From positions 310,001 through 374,000 of the forward strand of contig NZ_JBITLV010000004.1 of NCBI RefSeq assembly GCF_044465595.1: DNA of 64,000 nt. The letters run 5' to 3'. The notes under the pieces were generated by a model. That model saw only the letters and a program-made list of their open reading frames with translations. It was not told the origin of the DNA and made no database searches. Every line of letters starts with the position of its first letter. Position 1 is the first letter of the stretch. The stretch is from Spongisporangium articulatum. GTDB taxonomy: Bacteria > Actinomycetota > Actinomycetes > Actinomycetales > Kineosporiaceae. Positions 8,556-18,107 of this stretch are shown here, piece by piece. A program made the position numbers and the translations under genes.

Positions 8556-9374
8556 CTAACCGGCTCGGTCTTGTACGACGTTGATGCCCCGCTGGTAGCG
8601 GCCCGGGGTGGTGGCCAGCAGGCGCTTGAAGTGGCGGGTCAGGTGGGCCTGGTCGTAGAAGCCGGTGCCCAGGGCGACCTGGGTGATGTCTTCGCCGTCT
8701 CGCAGTCGTCGCCGGGCCAGGTCGAGGCGCCGGCCCAGCAGGTACCGGTGGGGCGGGATGCCGTAGCTGCGGGTGAACGACCGCACCAGGTGGGCCGTGC
8801 TGACCTCGAGCCGGGCCGCGACCTCGGCGACGCTCGTCGTCCCGGCCGGGTCGGCGTCCAGCAGGTCGCGGGCCCGCCCCGCGACCACGGCGACCGGCGG
8901 CAGGTTCGGTGCGGGGCGTCGTCCGGTCAGGTGCCAGGCGAGCCGCTCGGCGACGAGCGCCAGCCGCGACTCGGCCTCGAGGTCGTCGCGCGCCGTCAGG
9001 GCCCGGTCGAGGCGTGAGACCTGTTCCCGCAGAGCGGGATCCGTGAGCAGGGGAGTGTCGACGGCGGCGCCGATCAGTGCTTCGCCGAGTACGTCCTCCT
9101 CGAGGTATACGACCCGTTTGCGGAACCCGCGGGACGTCGCCGGCCGGCCGTCGTGGACGACGTGCGGCGGCAGCAGCGTGACCCCGCCGCGGGGTGCGGC
9201 GTGGCGGTGGTGCCGGTCGAGTTCATAGCCGATCAGCCCGTCGTCGACGATCAGCAGCGTCCAGGTGTCGTGTGTGTGGGCCGGGTAGGCGTGATCGCGC
9301 CACTCGGCGTGCAGCACCTCGGCGACCCCGGCCACGCGGGGTCGCCACGCGCGCACCCGGTCGGTGTCCACCAT
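8556..9374 (-). CDS. AraC family transcriptional regulator
   Basis: 272 residues. The N-terminal half is an AraC_binding-type cupin (EWRDHAYPAHTHDTW...LLPPHVVHDGRP). Residues ~165-265 carry the two-helix-turn-helix AraC domain: TSVAEVAARLEVSTAHLVRSFTRSYGIPPHRYLLGRRLDLARRRL, then ITQVALGTGFYDQAHLTRHFKR. It probably responds to a small aromatic or hydrophobic effector. Adjacent genes are DUF2000 downstream and the divergent RHS toxin, 109 bp away, whose promoter it could share. Confidence 0.9.
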   Translation of the reverse strand: MVDTDRVRAWRPRVAGVAEVLHAEWRDHAYPAHTHDTWTLLIVDDGLIGYELDRHHRHAAPRGGVTLLPPHVVHDGRPATSRGFRKRVVYLEEDVLGEALIGAAVDTPLLTDPALREQVSRLDRALTARDDLEAESRLALVAERLAWHLTGRRPAPNLPPVAVVAGRARDLLDADPAGTTSVAEVAARLEVSTAHLVRSFTRSYGIPPHRYLLGRRLDLARRRLRDGEDITQVALGTGFYDQAHLTRHFKRLLATTPGRYQRGINVVQDRAG

Positions 9375-9402
9375 GCCGTCGAGTCTGCCACCCGCGGTCC
9401 TC

Positions 9403-9430
9403 AGTGACCCAGATCACATAGATCTGTCAC
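9403..9430. promoter_or_regulatory. CRP-like site and overlapping dyad between AraC and RHS genes
   Basis: AGTGACCCAGATCACA at 9403-9418 matches the cAMP-receptor-protein consensus TGTGA-N6-TCACA at nine of ten fixed positions. It overlaps a second dyad, CAGATC (9410-9415) with GATCTG (9421-9426), bounded by GTGAC (9404-9408) and GTCAC (9426-9430). A TAGCGT hexamer at 9442-9447 would put a start near 9454, so the CRP site would be centred near -43, close to the class II activator position. It could serve either divergent gene. Confidence 0.5.
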
Positions 9431-9483
9431 AGCTAACGCTCTAGCGTCATGCACGGCAGGGGGCCGATTCGGGGGGTTCTAGG

Positions 9484-12400
9484 ATGTTTCGTCCTATCCG
9501 GTTTTTGTCGTTCCAGGTGTCGGTCGTCGCGCGGCTGACGGTGCTCGCGGTACTGGCGTCGCTGGTCACCGCGATAGCCATCTCGGCGCCGGCGGAGGCC
9601 GCCCAGGTGCGGGCCGCGCGCAATGTGGCGGCCCCGGCCGCCCAGCCCCTGCCGAAGGAGCTCAGGCCGAACCGGGGTCTGCCCGCCGGGGTGAAGCCCG
9701 CGTCCGAACCGCCACGGCTGAAGGCGGACGGCAAGCCCGTCTCCCGGGCGAAGGCCGCGGCCCTCGACAGCGCCGAGGGCGTGACGAAGGCCCGCATCGG
9801 CGCGGCCGCCGTCGGGCCGCAGGCGGTCGACGAGGCTCCCCTCGACAAGCTCCGGGTCCGCCCCGGATACCTGCTCGGTACGACGTCCATCCAGGTCTTC
9901 TTCGCCGACGACGTGGCCGGCGACCCGAACTGGACCAGCTGGTACGGCACCGCCGTCGACGAGGAGACCGGCGCCGAGCAGCGCAGCATCACGACCACGA
10001 AGGCGAACACCGGGCCGTGCGTGAAGCCGCTGGCCTACTGCCAGACGTTGGGTGCGACCGACGGCTGGGTGCTGTCGGACGCCAAGCAGTACCGGGTCAA
10101 GCTGACGATGATCTACGCGGACGGTCGCCAGGTCGAGACCGCGCTGTCCAAGCCCGTCACCCCGCGGTTCTACAACGTCACCCCGGCCGTGCCGGACGCG
10201 CAGGCCGCCGGGTGCGCCTGCCCGAACGCGTTCACCCGTGACCCCGGGCCGCAGGCGCTGCGCGGCGGTCTCGTCAACACGGCCACGGGTGCGATGGTCC
10301 GGACCGAGTCCGACCTGGCGATGACCTCGTTCGGGCTGCCCTTCGAGGCCAATCGGATCTACAGCTCACGCAATTCGCAGCCGGGCATGTTCGGCCCGGG
10401 CTGGAGCTGGACGTACGACGTCCGGGTGGTGTCGTCGGCCGGTCCGGACGTCCGGATCCAGGCGGAGGACGGCGCGCAGGCCGTGTTCAACGCCGACGGG
10501 GCGGGCGGGTTCACGCGGCCGGCGGGCGTCGACTCCACGCTCACCAAGGTCGGGACCGGGTGGCAGCTGCACACCGCCGACCAGCGTGACTACCTGTTCA
10601 ACGCGGCCGGTCGGCTGCTGTCGGTGAAGAACAAGCGCGGGTACGGCATCACGCTGGCGTACAGCACGGCGGGCGCCCTGACGTCGCTGAAGGATGCGGC
10701 CGGGCGCACCGTTCAGGTGGCCACCAACGCGAACCAGCGGATCACGAGACTCACCCTCCCGGACGGGCGTTCGGTCGCCTACACGTACAACGCCGACGGT
10801 CGCCTGGTCAGCTACCGTGACGCTGCGCTGTTCACCTGGCAGTACGGCTACAACGCGGCCGGCCAGCTGGCCACCGTGACCGACCCGCTCGGTCGCCCCG
10901 AGATCACGGTCACCTACGCCGCCAACCGGGTGACGTCGCAGGCCGATGCGTTGGGGAACACCACGACCTTCGCCTGGAACGCGACGACGCAGCAGGCCAC
11001 CACCACCGATGCGGACGGCGTCAAGTACCTCGACGAGTACCGGGCGAACGTGCTGCAGCGCAGCTCGGTCCTGGACCCGACGGGGCGCGACGACAACGTG
11101 GTGACCGCGCGGTACGACGGGCGCCTGCACCGCAACCTCACGGTCGACGCCGAGTTCAACCAGACCCGGACCACCGTCGACGACGACGGCAACGTCGTGG
11201 CGACGCAGGCCGACGACGACAACCCCGTCACGGAGACCAACACCTACGACGCACGCAACAACCTGACCGCGCACAAGGACCGCAACGGCAACACGTGGAC
11301 CTACACCTGGAACGACCAGAACGAGTTGACCGGGCAGGAGGACGCGAACAAGCAGGGTGGGTACACCTACACGCGCGACAGCCGCGGCCTGGTCACCGCG
11401 CGCACCGACCCGATGGGTCACAAGACGACGTACGAGTACGACTCCGCCGGCAACCGGACCGCCGAGATCACCGCGACCGGGCGGCGCACCGAGTTCCAGT
11501 ACGACTCGACCGGCCGCCGGGTCGGCGTCACCGACCCCCGGGGCACGGGTGCGGACAAGCTGATCCAGGGCCCGCTGCACACGGTGCGGACGACGTACGA
11601 CGCCCTCGACCGGGTGGTTCGGGTCTACGAGCCGGGCAACCTGCTGCCCTCGGAGGTCACCTACGACGCGGCCGGGCAGCAGATCCTCGCGTCCGACCCG
11701 CTCAAGCGCACCACCCGCAACGAGTACGACCGGGCCGGGCGGCTGACGGCCACGTTCGACGCGGCGCTGAACCGGACCCGGTACGCCTACACCGCAGCCG
11801 GTCGCGACCGGTCGGTCACCGATGCCCAGGACAACGTCCTCTCCTGGACCTACGACGGTTTCGGTCGCCAGGCCACGGAGACCACGCCCCGCGGAAATCA
11901 ACTGGGCGGTGTGAACGCCGCGGCCGCCGCGCCCTACGTCACCAGGTTCACCTACGACAAGCGCGGTAACCGGCGTGTGTCGTCGCGCCCGAACCCCGGC
12001 GGGGGCGGGGCCGAGGTGGTCACCACCTACGACGCGCTCGGGCGCCCGGTCACGCAGCAGGACCAGCTGCAGCACAGCTCCACGCTCGAGTACGACGGCA
12101 ACGGCAACATCACGAACATCACCAACGAGAAGGGCCAGGAGCTCAAGTACGCCTACGACGCCGCCGGCCGGCGGACGGGCGCCGACGACGGCACGGGCCC
12201 CGAGAGCGCTGCGCGGATCGAGTACAACAAGATCGGCGACCCCACCCGGCAGACGCTGCCGGGCGGTGGGATCGTCACCTGGAAGTACGACGACGACGGC
12301 CGGACGACGGCCATCACCGAGCCGCGCGGCAACGTCGCCGGCGCGACGGCCGCCGACTTCACCACGACCTACACGTACGACAAGCCCGGCAACCTGACGA

Positions 12401-15400
12401 GCACGCGAGACCCGTTGGGCAACACCACGTCCTACGAGTACGACGCCCAGGACCGGGTCATCAGGAAGACCAACCCCGACGACTCGATCGTCCGGTACGC
12501 CTACGACGACGCCGACCAGGTGTTCGCCGTGGCCGGGCCGGTGAAGGGCGCGGTCGCCGACGCGCTGAGTCAGTTGTTCCTGGCCAAGGTCAACCTCATC
12601 AGCGGCAAGGGTCCGGTGAACGGGACCATCCTGACCCTGAGCGGCCTCGACGCCCCGGTGACCTTCGCGCTCGGCCAGATCACCGGCGTCCCCATGACCC
12701 GCTACGGGTACGACCTGAACGGCAACCTGCTGGTCACCAGCGACCAGCTGGGCCGCATCGACCGCACGCTGTACGACAACCTGAACCGCCCGTCGGCCAG
12801 CGCCGACCCGCTCGGCCGGGCGCGGGCCTACGGCTACGACGCCGACTCGAACCTGACCACGCTGCAGACCGCGTCGAACGTGCCGGGGCTCGCCCTGACC
12901 GACGCCGACCGCGAGCGCCGCACCATCACCAACACGTACGACGGGCTGGGGCGGTTGACCCGGCGGGCCCTGGGCGCCGACGGCCCGCGCTACACGTACG
13001 GGTACGACGCGAACAGCCGGTTGGTCAACGCGACCGACCCCGGTGGCGCCAGCACCTACACCTACGACGACTCCGGGCTGCTGACGAACACCACACGCAA
13101 CGGCCGCACGTTCGGCTACCAGTACGACGACGACGACAACGTCACGAAGCGCACGTACCCCGACGGCACCGTCGTCGACGCGAAGTACGACTCCTCGAAC
13201 CGGATGTCCGAGTCGACGACCACCCGCAACGGCAGCGCGCAGAAGTACACCTTCGGCTACGACGTCTCGAACAACCTGGTCAGGACGACGTTCCCGGCGT
13301 CGGTCGGCGGCCAGGAGACGCGCGCCTACGACCGGGCCGGCCGGCTGGCGCAGGTCGCGGCCACGACGGGGGCCGGGGTCGAGACCGGTTACGCGCTGAC
13401 CCGGGACTCCATGGGCAACCCGACCCGCGTCGACACCACCCGCCGGACGTCGGCCGCGACCCCGCGCACCCAGGAGACCGTGTCGTACGCCTACGACGAG
13501 TCGCAGCGCCTGACGGCCGCCTGCTACGGGTCGACCACGTGCGGCACCCCGCTGCTGGACCGCTCGGCCGAGCGCTACGACTACACCTACGACCAGGTCG
13601 GCAACCGGACCACGCAGACCCACACCGTCGGTGCGGACCTGACCAAGAAGAGCGTCACCACCTACGGCTACGACCTGGCCGACCAGCTGCTGACGAAGAC
13701 CACGGTCGGCGCCGGGGCCGGCGTGACCCTGTACGGCTACGACGGCGAGGGCAACCAGACCCGTGACGGCGCCGACCGCTCCGTCTACAACCTCGATCAC
13801 ACGCTGGCCAGCGCCACCACGACCGGTCAGACCACCGAGTTCACGTACGACCCGATGGGTAACCGGGTCACGGGCAGTGGTGGCACGCCCGGGACGACGC
13901 GAAACTACGACTGGGACATCAACAACTCGCTCCCGATGCTCGCCGTCGAGACCGGGGCCGGTGCTCTGAACGGCCGGGCGTACTCGTACGGGCAGGACGG
14001 CGCCACGCTCGGTCTGTACGACGGCGGCGGGGCTGCCGGGCACCCCTACCTGCACGACTGGCTGGGCGGCACGGCGGCGCTCGTGGGCTCGAACGGGGCC
14101 GCCGAATGGTCCTACAACTACGACCCGTTCGGAAACGCCCGCGGGACAGGCGGTCCGACCGCCGGGCTGAAGCTGGCCGCGAACGCCCCGGACAACCCGT
14201 TGCAGTTCGCCGGTGGTTACAACGATGCGGGCGCCGGCGGCCAGGCCGGTAACTACCACCTCCGGGCCCGTGACTACGACACGGAGACCGGGCGTTTCAC
14301 CGGCACCGACCCCAAGGCCCGCAGCGTCGGCAACCCGAACGCCAACAACTACGGTTACGTCGACAACCGGTCGACGGCCTTCACCGACCCCTCGGGCATG
14401 GACCAGCCGTCGACGGCCGACATGACCGAGCCCCGCATCCAGTTCCTCGAGAACCAGCAGGAGCAGGAAGGTCTCTCCAAGGCCGAGCGGGCGCAGATCG
14501 ACCAGCTCCAGGCCCAGCAGGCTGCCGCGGAGCAGTCCGTGAACGAGGCTGAGTCGTTCACCAAGCAACTGGGCGACGAGATCATCAGCCTGGTGATGGA
14601 CCTCATCGGGGTCACCGACGCGGTCAACTGCGTCAAGAACGGTGACGTCGGGGCGTGCCTCAACACGGTGTTGACCGCAGTGCCCTGGGGCAAGATGTTC
14701 AAGGCCGCCAAGGTGCTGATCAAGTCGGTCGGGCTGGCCAAGCGATTGGTCGAGGGCTACAGCCGGTTGAAGGCGGCGGTCGCCGCCCTCGGGAAGGTCC
14801 GCGACGCGACCAACGCCACGATCGACGCGATCCGGATCGGTGCCAAGGAACGCAAGGCGGAAGCACTCCGCCAGACCGAGGCCGCGCTGGCTAAGACCCG
14901 CGACGCGGTCCAGGCCGGGAAGAACAACGCCCGACATGCCACCGACAAGGTCGACGACCTCAAAGAGGTCAAACCCAAGCGGCCGGTTCGCGACCGCATG
15001 ACGGCCGGTTGTCCACCGGCCCAGTCGTTCACGGACTCGGCGCGGGTCGTGATGGCCGACGGTTCGACCAAGCCGATCGCGAAGGTCAAGCCGGGCGACC
15101 AGGTGCTGTCGGCTCCGCAGGACGGTGCGGAACAGGGGCCGTCGGTGAGCGAGCCGGAGGGCCGCGCCGTGACGGTGCGGATCACCAGCCACGCCAAGAA
15201 GCAGCTGATCGACCTGAAGCTGGTCGGTGCCGGCGCAGGTGGCGGAGGACCCCCGGAGACCCTGTCGGTGACCTCAGGCCACCCGATGTTCGTCGCGGGC
15301 CAGGGCTGGGTCGGCGCCGATGAGCTGAAGGTCGGCGACCGCCTGGTCGACTCGGCCGGACGCCCGGTGAAGGTGCTGTCCGCTGAACGCCGTGAAGCCG

Positions 15401-15900
15401 TGGCCTCGGTCTACAACTTCACGATCGCCGACCGTCATACCTACTACGTCAAGGTCGGCAAGAGTCCCGCGGTCCTGGTTCACAACTCGTCGATCCAGGT
15501 CATGCAGGGCGCGATCGCGGCACCGGCCGCAGGCGAGGCCTGCAAGGTCGCCTTCAAGGAGTCGCAACAACTCGTTCAGCAGGCGGCCCGAGAGCAGGCG
15601 GCTCAGGGGGCTGATGTACTGCTCGGTTCCTTGTCGCAGGCTTCGCAGGAGGCGGTCGCACGTGAAGGTTGGCTGCGTTCACCGATGTTGGGCCACGCTG
15701 TCCACGACGGAACCGCCGCGAGACTGAACGAACTCTTCAAGGGCCGCTTCACGTACAACCGATCTCGTGGGCCCGACTTCACGGACACCTGGACCGGGGC
15801 CGTAGTCGAGTTGACGACCCCCGGCCAGGTGGGCGCCCACCTGGCCAGAGGTGGTGCCTACGAGACGGTGACGTACGCTACCTACGCCTTGCCGAAGTAG
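9484..15900 (+). CDS. RHS-repeat polymorphic toxin with Hint domain and nuclease-like tip
   Basis: 2138 residues with an N-terminal Sec signal (hydrophobic segment ~15-37, AEA-A cleavage near 41). DUF6531 lies at ~243-330 (CACPNAFTRDPG...FEANRIYSSR). Dozens of RHS/YD repeats follow (~370-1640), then the RHS core junction (NYHLRARDYDTETGRFTGTDP...NYGYVDNRSTAFTDPSGM). A Hint autoproteolysis module runs from Cys1843 to Asn2001 (CPPAQSFTDSARV ... AVLVHN) and should free the last ~137 residues. The tip contains GPDFTD (Asp2098) and VELTT (Glu2109), resembling a PD-(D/E)xK nuclease without an obvious Lys; this call is tentative. The likely immunity gene follows 11 bp later. Confidence 0.93.
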   Translation: MFRPIRFLSFQVSVVARLTVLAVLASLVTAIAISAPAEAAQVRAARNVAAPAAQPLPKELRPNRGLPAGVKPASEPPRLKADGKPVSRAKAAALDSAEGVTKARIGAAAVGPQAVDEAPLDKLRVRPGYLLGTTSIQVFFADDVAGDPNWTSWYGTAVDEETGAEQRSITTTKANTGPCVKPLAYCQTLGATDGWVLSDAKQYRVKLTMIYADGRQVETALSKPVTPRFYNVTPAVPDAQAAGCACPNAFTRDPGPQALRGGLVNTATGAMVRTESDLAMTSFGLPFEANRIYSSRNSQPGMFGPGWSWTYDVRVVSSAGPDVRIQAEDGAQAVFNADGAGGFTRPAGVDSTLTKVGTGWQLHTADQRDYLFNAAGRLLSVKNKRGYGITLAYSTAGALTSLKDAAGRTVQVATNANQRITRLTLPDGRSVAYTYNADGRLVSYRDAALFTWQYGYNAAGQLATVTDPLGRPEITVTYAANRVTSQADALGNTTTFAWNATTQQATTTDADGVKYLDEYRANVLQRSSVLDPTGRDDNVVTARYDGRLHRNLTVDAEFNQTRTTVDDDGNVVATQADDDNPVTETNTYDARNNLTAHKDRNGNTWTYTWNDQNELTGQEDANKQGGYTYTRDSRGLVTARTDPMGHKTTYEYDSAGNRTAEITATGRRTEFQYDSTGRRVGVTDPRGTGADKLIQGPLHTVRTTYDALDRVVRVYEPGNLLPSEVTYDAAGQQILASDPLKRTTRNEYDRAGRLTATFDAALNRTRYAYTAAGRDRSVTDAQDNVLSWTYDGFGRQATETTPRGNQLGGVNAAAAAPYVTRFTYDKRGNRRVSSRPNPGGGGAEVVTTYDALGRPVTQQDQLQHSSTLEYDGNGNITNITNEKGQELKYAYDAAGRRTGADDGTGPESAARIEYNKIGDPTRQTLPGGGIVTWKYDDDGRTTAITEPRGNVAGATAADFTTTYTYDKPGNLTSTRDPLGNTTSYEYDAQDRVIRKTNPDDSIVRYAYDDADQVFAVAGPVKGAVADALSQLFLAKVNLISGKGPVNGTILTLSGLDAPVTFALGQITGVPMTRYGYDLNGNLLVTSDQLGRIDRTLYDNLNRPSASADPLGRARAYGYDADSNLTTLQTASNVPGLALTDADRERRTITNTYDGLGRLTRRALGADGPRYTYGYDANSRLVNATDPGGASTYTYDDSGLLTNTTRNGRTFGYQYDDDDNVTKRTYPDGTVVDAKYDSSNRMSESTTTRNGSAQKYTFGYDVSNNLVRTTFPASVGGQETRAYDRAGRLAQVAATTGAGVETGYALTRDSMGNPTRVDTTRRTSAATPRTQETVSYAYDESQRLTAACYGSTTCGTPLLDRSAERYDYTYDQVGNRTTQTHTVGADLTKKSVTTYGYDLADQLLTKTTVGAGAGVTLYGYDGEGNQTRDGADRSVYNLDHTLASATTTGQTTEFTYDPMGNRVTGSGGTPGTTRNYDWDINNSLPMLAVETGAGALNGRAYSYGQDGATLGLYDGGGAAGHPYLHDWLGGTAALVGSNGAAEWSYNYDPFGNARGTGGPTAGLKLAANAPDNPLQFAGGYNDAGAGGQAGNYHLRARDYDTETGRFTGTDPKARSVGNPNANNYGYVDNRSTAFTDPSGMDQPSTADMTEPRIQFLENQQEQEGLSKAERAQIDQLQAQQAAAEQSVNEAESFTKQLGDEIISLVMDLIGVTDAVNCVKNGDVGACLNTVLTAVPWGKMFKAAKVLIKSVGLAKRLVEGYSRLKAAVAALGKVRDATNATIDAIRIGAKERKAEALRQTEAALAKTRDAVQAGKNNARHATDKVDDLKEVKPKRPVRDRMTAGCPPAQSFTDSARVVMADGSTKPIAKVKPGDQVLSAPQDGAEQGPSVSEPEGRAVTVRITSHAKKQLIDLKLVGAGAGGGGPPETLSVTSGHPMFVAGQGWVGADELKVGDRLVDSAGRPVKVLSAERREAVASVYNFTIADRHTYYVKVGKSPAVLVHNSSIQVMQGAIAAPAAGEACKVAFKESQQLVQQAAREQAAQGADVLLGSLSQASQEAVAREGWLRSPMLGHAVHDGTAARLNELFKGRFTYNRSRGPDFTDTWTGAVVELTTPGQVGAHLARGGAYETVTYATYALPK

Positions 15901-15911
15901 AAGGAGGCTCG

Positions 15912-16673
15912 GTGCAGGACTGGAATCCGGATGATGTGCGGGCTGAGGTCACGGGTTCTCGCCGGCCGAGCGATTCCCGGCTGGTGCTGGACGAGGTGAT
16001 CGTCGAGGACGGGGACTACTCGGGCCTCAAGCTCGACGAGTTCGTCACCGCCGGCTGCCGCTTCTCGAACTCACGGTTTGAAGACATGCGGATCCGGATG
16101 GCGACCTTCGGCGCCGGTTCGGTGGCCACGGACTTCGTGGGCTGCTCGTTCGACGGCAGCCGCTTGGAGTTCAGCCCCGGAGGCATCGTCAACTTCGTGA
16201 ACTGCACGTTCCGTGACGCGGCACTCTCCCACTGGACGATCGCCGCCGGAGACGTCATCGGCTGCACGTTCTCCGGGACGATCAAGAAGTCCATCTTCCG
16301 CGGGTCGGTCGAGCCTCTCTGGCAGAGCGCGTTCCATCGAGTGGACAACCGCTACGAGGGCAATGACTTCTCGCGGGCCCGGATGGTCGAGGTCGAGTTC
16401 CGAGGTGGGGTAGACCTGCGCAAACAGAAGCTCCCGGAAGGGCCCGAGTACCTCTATCTAGAGGACGCACAGGCGGCGGTCGAGCGGGCCAGGCCGATCG
16501 TGGCGCAATGGACCGACGAGAAGGACAAGAGCCAGGCCGACTTTCTGCTGCAATTCATCGAGAAGCAACGTGCGGCCGGACAGCGTCAGGTGTTCCAGCA
16601 GAGCGGTACCGGAAGGAACGCCCGGATCTGGCCGCAGCTCTGCGCCGCCCTTCGTGGGGATCCGTACCCCTGA
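15912..16673 (+). CDS. Pentapeptide-like protein, candidate immunity protein for the RHS toxin
   Basis: 253 residues from the GTG at 15912, chosen because AAGGAGG at 15901-15907 is an ideal ribosome binding site; the frame is open further upstream only inside the toxin gene. Residues ~35-160 show A(D/N)LXX-like pentapeptide turns (CRFSNSRFEDMRIRM, CSFDGSRLEF, CTFRDAALS, NDFSRARM), predicting a right-handed beta helix. The remainder is charged helix. It is cytosolic, immediately downstream of a secreted toxin and translationally linked, the normal place for an immunity gene. Immunity is inferred from position only. Confidence 0.75.
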   Translation: MQDWNPDDVRAEVTGSRRPSDSRLVLDEVIVEDGDYSGLKLDEFVTAGCRFSNSRFEDMRIRMATFGAGSVATDFVGCSFDGSRLEFSPGGIVNFVNCTFRDAALSHWTIAAGDVIGCTFSGTIKKSIFRGSVEPLWQSAFHRVDNRYEGNDFSRARMVEVEFRGGVDLRKQKLPEGPEYLYLEDAQAAVERARPIVAQWTDEKDKSQADFLLQFIEKQRAAGQRQVFQQSGTGRNARIWPQLCAALRGDPYP

Positions 16674-16743
16674 GTTCGTCCATGACCACGGTTTCGCGAA
16701 GCCCGGGGCTCGACCAGGTCCGGCCCGTGATTCCGCTCATCCT

Positions 16744-17526
16744 TCAGTCGCTCCCTCGAGCCGTCACCGGCTGGTCCCGCGTACCCGCTCGGACGACGTC
16801 GGTCAGCTTCTCGTCAGGGCCCACCCAGGCGCCGTCCCAGACCACGCTGCGCTGCACCGAACCCAGCACCGTCGCACCGGCTCCGATCACCGAATCCCCG
16901 CCCGAGGCGTGAAGATTCGCGGCCAGGTAGTCGGTCACCGTGCCGCAGTCGATCGCCACCGCATCCGCCCCGAGCGCGACCAGGTCGACCGAAGCGTCCC
17001 GCCACAGCACCTCGTACAACCCCGACGGCACCGCCTCGAGCGTGCCCACCGAACGACCTGGCAGCAGGCACGTACCGACGTATCGCACCGGCGCACCGGC
17101 CGGCGTCAGGAAGTCAGCCCGACGGGAACCGGCAGGTACGCACAGCAGCCGGCTGCGCTCGCCGTCCCAGCCCTCCACGAACCCCGAGGGCAGTCCGCCC
17201 GGCAGGTACACGTCGGCGTTCGTCACGAGCACGTCCCGCCCGTCCAGCCAGGGCCGCAGGAGGCCCAGGGCGCCCGCCGTCCCCAACGCCTCGGGTGACT
17301 CCACCGAGACGTGCACGCCCCCACCCAGGTGGGCGACGAGCTGGGCGGCGTGGTGGTGCACGTTGACCGCGACGTCGTCCGGCCCGGACACCGGTAGCCG
17401 CGCCAGGGCCAGATCCACCAGCGGCACCCCGCCCACCGGGCACAGCGCCTTCGGGCGCAGGTCCGTCAACGGCCGCAGCCGCGTCCCCGCCCCGGCCGCC
17501 AGCACGACTCCGGCCAGGGACGTCAC
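16744..17526 (-). CDS. Nucleotidyltransferase (sugar-phosphate NTP transferase family)
   Basis: 260 residues from the GTG at 17526, which overlaps the upstream Nudix stop as GTGA; the frame is open further but only within the Nudix gene. The N-terminus VVLAAGAGTRLRPLTDLRPKALCPVGG is the signature G-x-G-T-R-x9-P-K of nucleotidyl-diphosphosugar pyrophosphorylases. LVTNADVYL carries the metal-binding Asp. The short length resembles GlmU N-terminal or MurNAc-1-phosphate uridylyltransferase-type enzymes. The final segment (GDSVIGAGATVLGSVQRSVVWDGAWV) resembles a short left-handed beta helix. The sugar substrate is unknown. Confidence 0.85.
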   Translation of the reverse strand: MTSLAGVVLAAGAGTRLRPLTDLRPKALCPVGGVPLVDLALARLPVSGPDDVAVNVHHHAAQLVAHLGGGVHVSVESPEALGTAGALGLLRPWLDGRDVLVTNADVYLPGGLPSGFVEGWDGERSRLLCVPAGSRRADFLTPAGAPVRYVGTCLLPGRSVGTLEAVPSGLYEVLWRDASVDLVALGADAVAIDCGTVTDYLAANLHASGGDSVIGAGATVLGSVQRSVVWDGAWVGPDEKLTDVVRAGTRDQPVTARGSD

Positions 17527-18053
17527 AGGGTGCCCAGCACGCGGCCCTCGTGTGCCACCCCGCCGCGGAACCGCGCCCACTCGGCGAGCGTGTGCCGGGT
17601 CGGGATGTCGACCTCGCCCATGTCGTCGACCGGCACCCACGCCGCGCGCAGCGCCTCACCGGCGGCCTCGACGTCCGGGGCCGACGACGCCGACACCCAG
17701 AACAGGATGTCGACCCGCCGCGGCCCCGGGTCGACCACGGTCGCGAACGGCAGCCCGACCTCGACGTGCAGCCCGGTCTCCTCGGCCACCTCGCGGACCA
17801 CGGCCTCGGCCGCGTTCTCGCCGCGGTTGATCAGCCCGCCGGGGAACGTCCAGCCCTTGCGGTGCCGCTGGGCCAGCATCAGCAACCGACCCTCGTGCTC
17901 GATCAGCGCGAGGGCGCCGACGGTGTGCCCCGGCGCGACCATCCGGATGATGAAGAGGCGCAGGAACCGGGGCAGGCGCCGGTAGAGGCTCAGCGCCAGC
18001 GCGTACGGTCGGCGCACCACCTGGCGCCGCAACCCCGTCCCGTCCGTGGTCAT
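17523..18053 (-). CDS. Nudix hydrolase
   Basis: 176 residues. The Nudix box is intact: GGLINRGENAAEAVVREVAEETGL (G-x5-E-x7-REVxEETG). The N-terminal ~45 residues are basic with amphipathic helices (LALSLYRRLPRFLRLFIIRMV) that may touch the membrane or form a cap. It probably hydrolyses a nucleoside diphosphate derivative. It overlaps the nucleotidyltransferase gene by 4 bp, suggesting a paired role in nucleotide-sugar turnover. Confidence 0.88.
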   Translation of the reverse strand: MTTDGTGLRRQVVRRPYALALSLYRRLPRFLRLFIIRMVAPGHTVGALALIEHEGRLLMLAQRHRKGWTFPGGLINRGENAAEAVVREVAEETGLHVEVGLPFATVVDPGPRRVDILFWVSASSAPDVEAAGEALRAAWVPVDDMGEVDIPTRHTLAEWARFRGGVAHEGRVLGTL

Positions 18054-18107
18054 GCATCAACCCTATGTGGCCCGTGGGTGTCCGCACCTGCCGGTACCGT
18101 GCTCGTG

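Noticed and set aside
10366..15192. A 1608-codon open frame antisense to the RHS gene
   Set aside because: Its composition (Val/Arg/Gly/Asp-rich, no domains) is the mirror of the YD repeats read backwards; the plus-strand protein has a signal peptide, RHS core and Hint domain.
15010..15486. Intein in the RHS protein
   Set aside because: The Hint fold starts at Cys1843 and ends at Asn2001, but it lies just before a toxin tip in a polymorphic toxin and has no endonuclease insert; a self-cleaving pretoxin Hint fits better.
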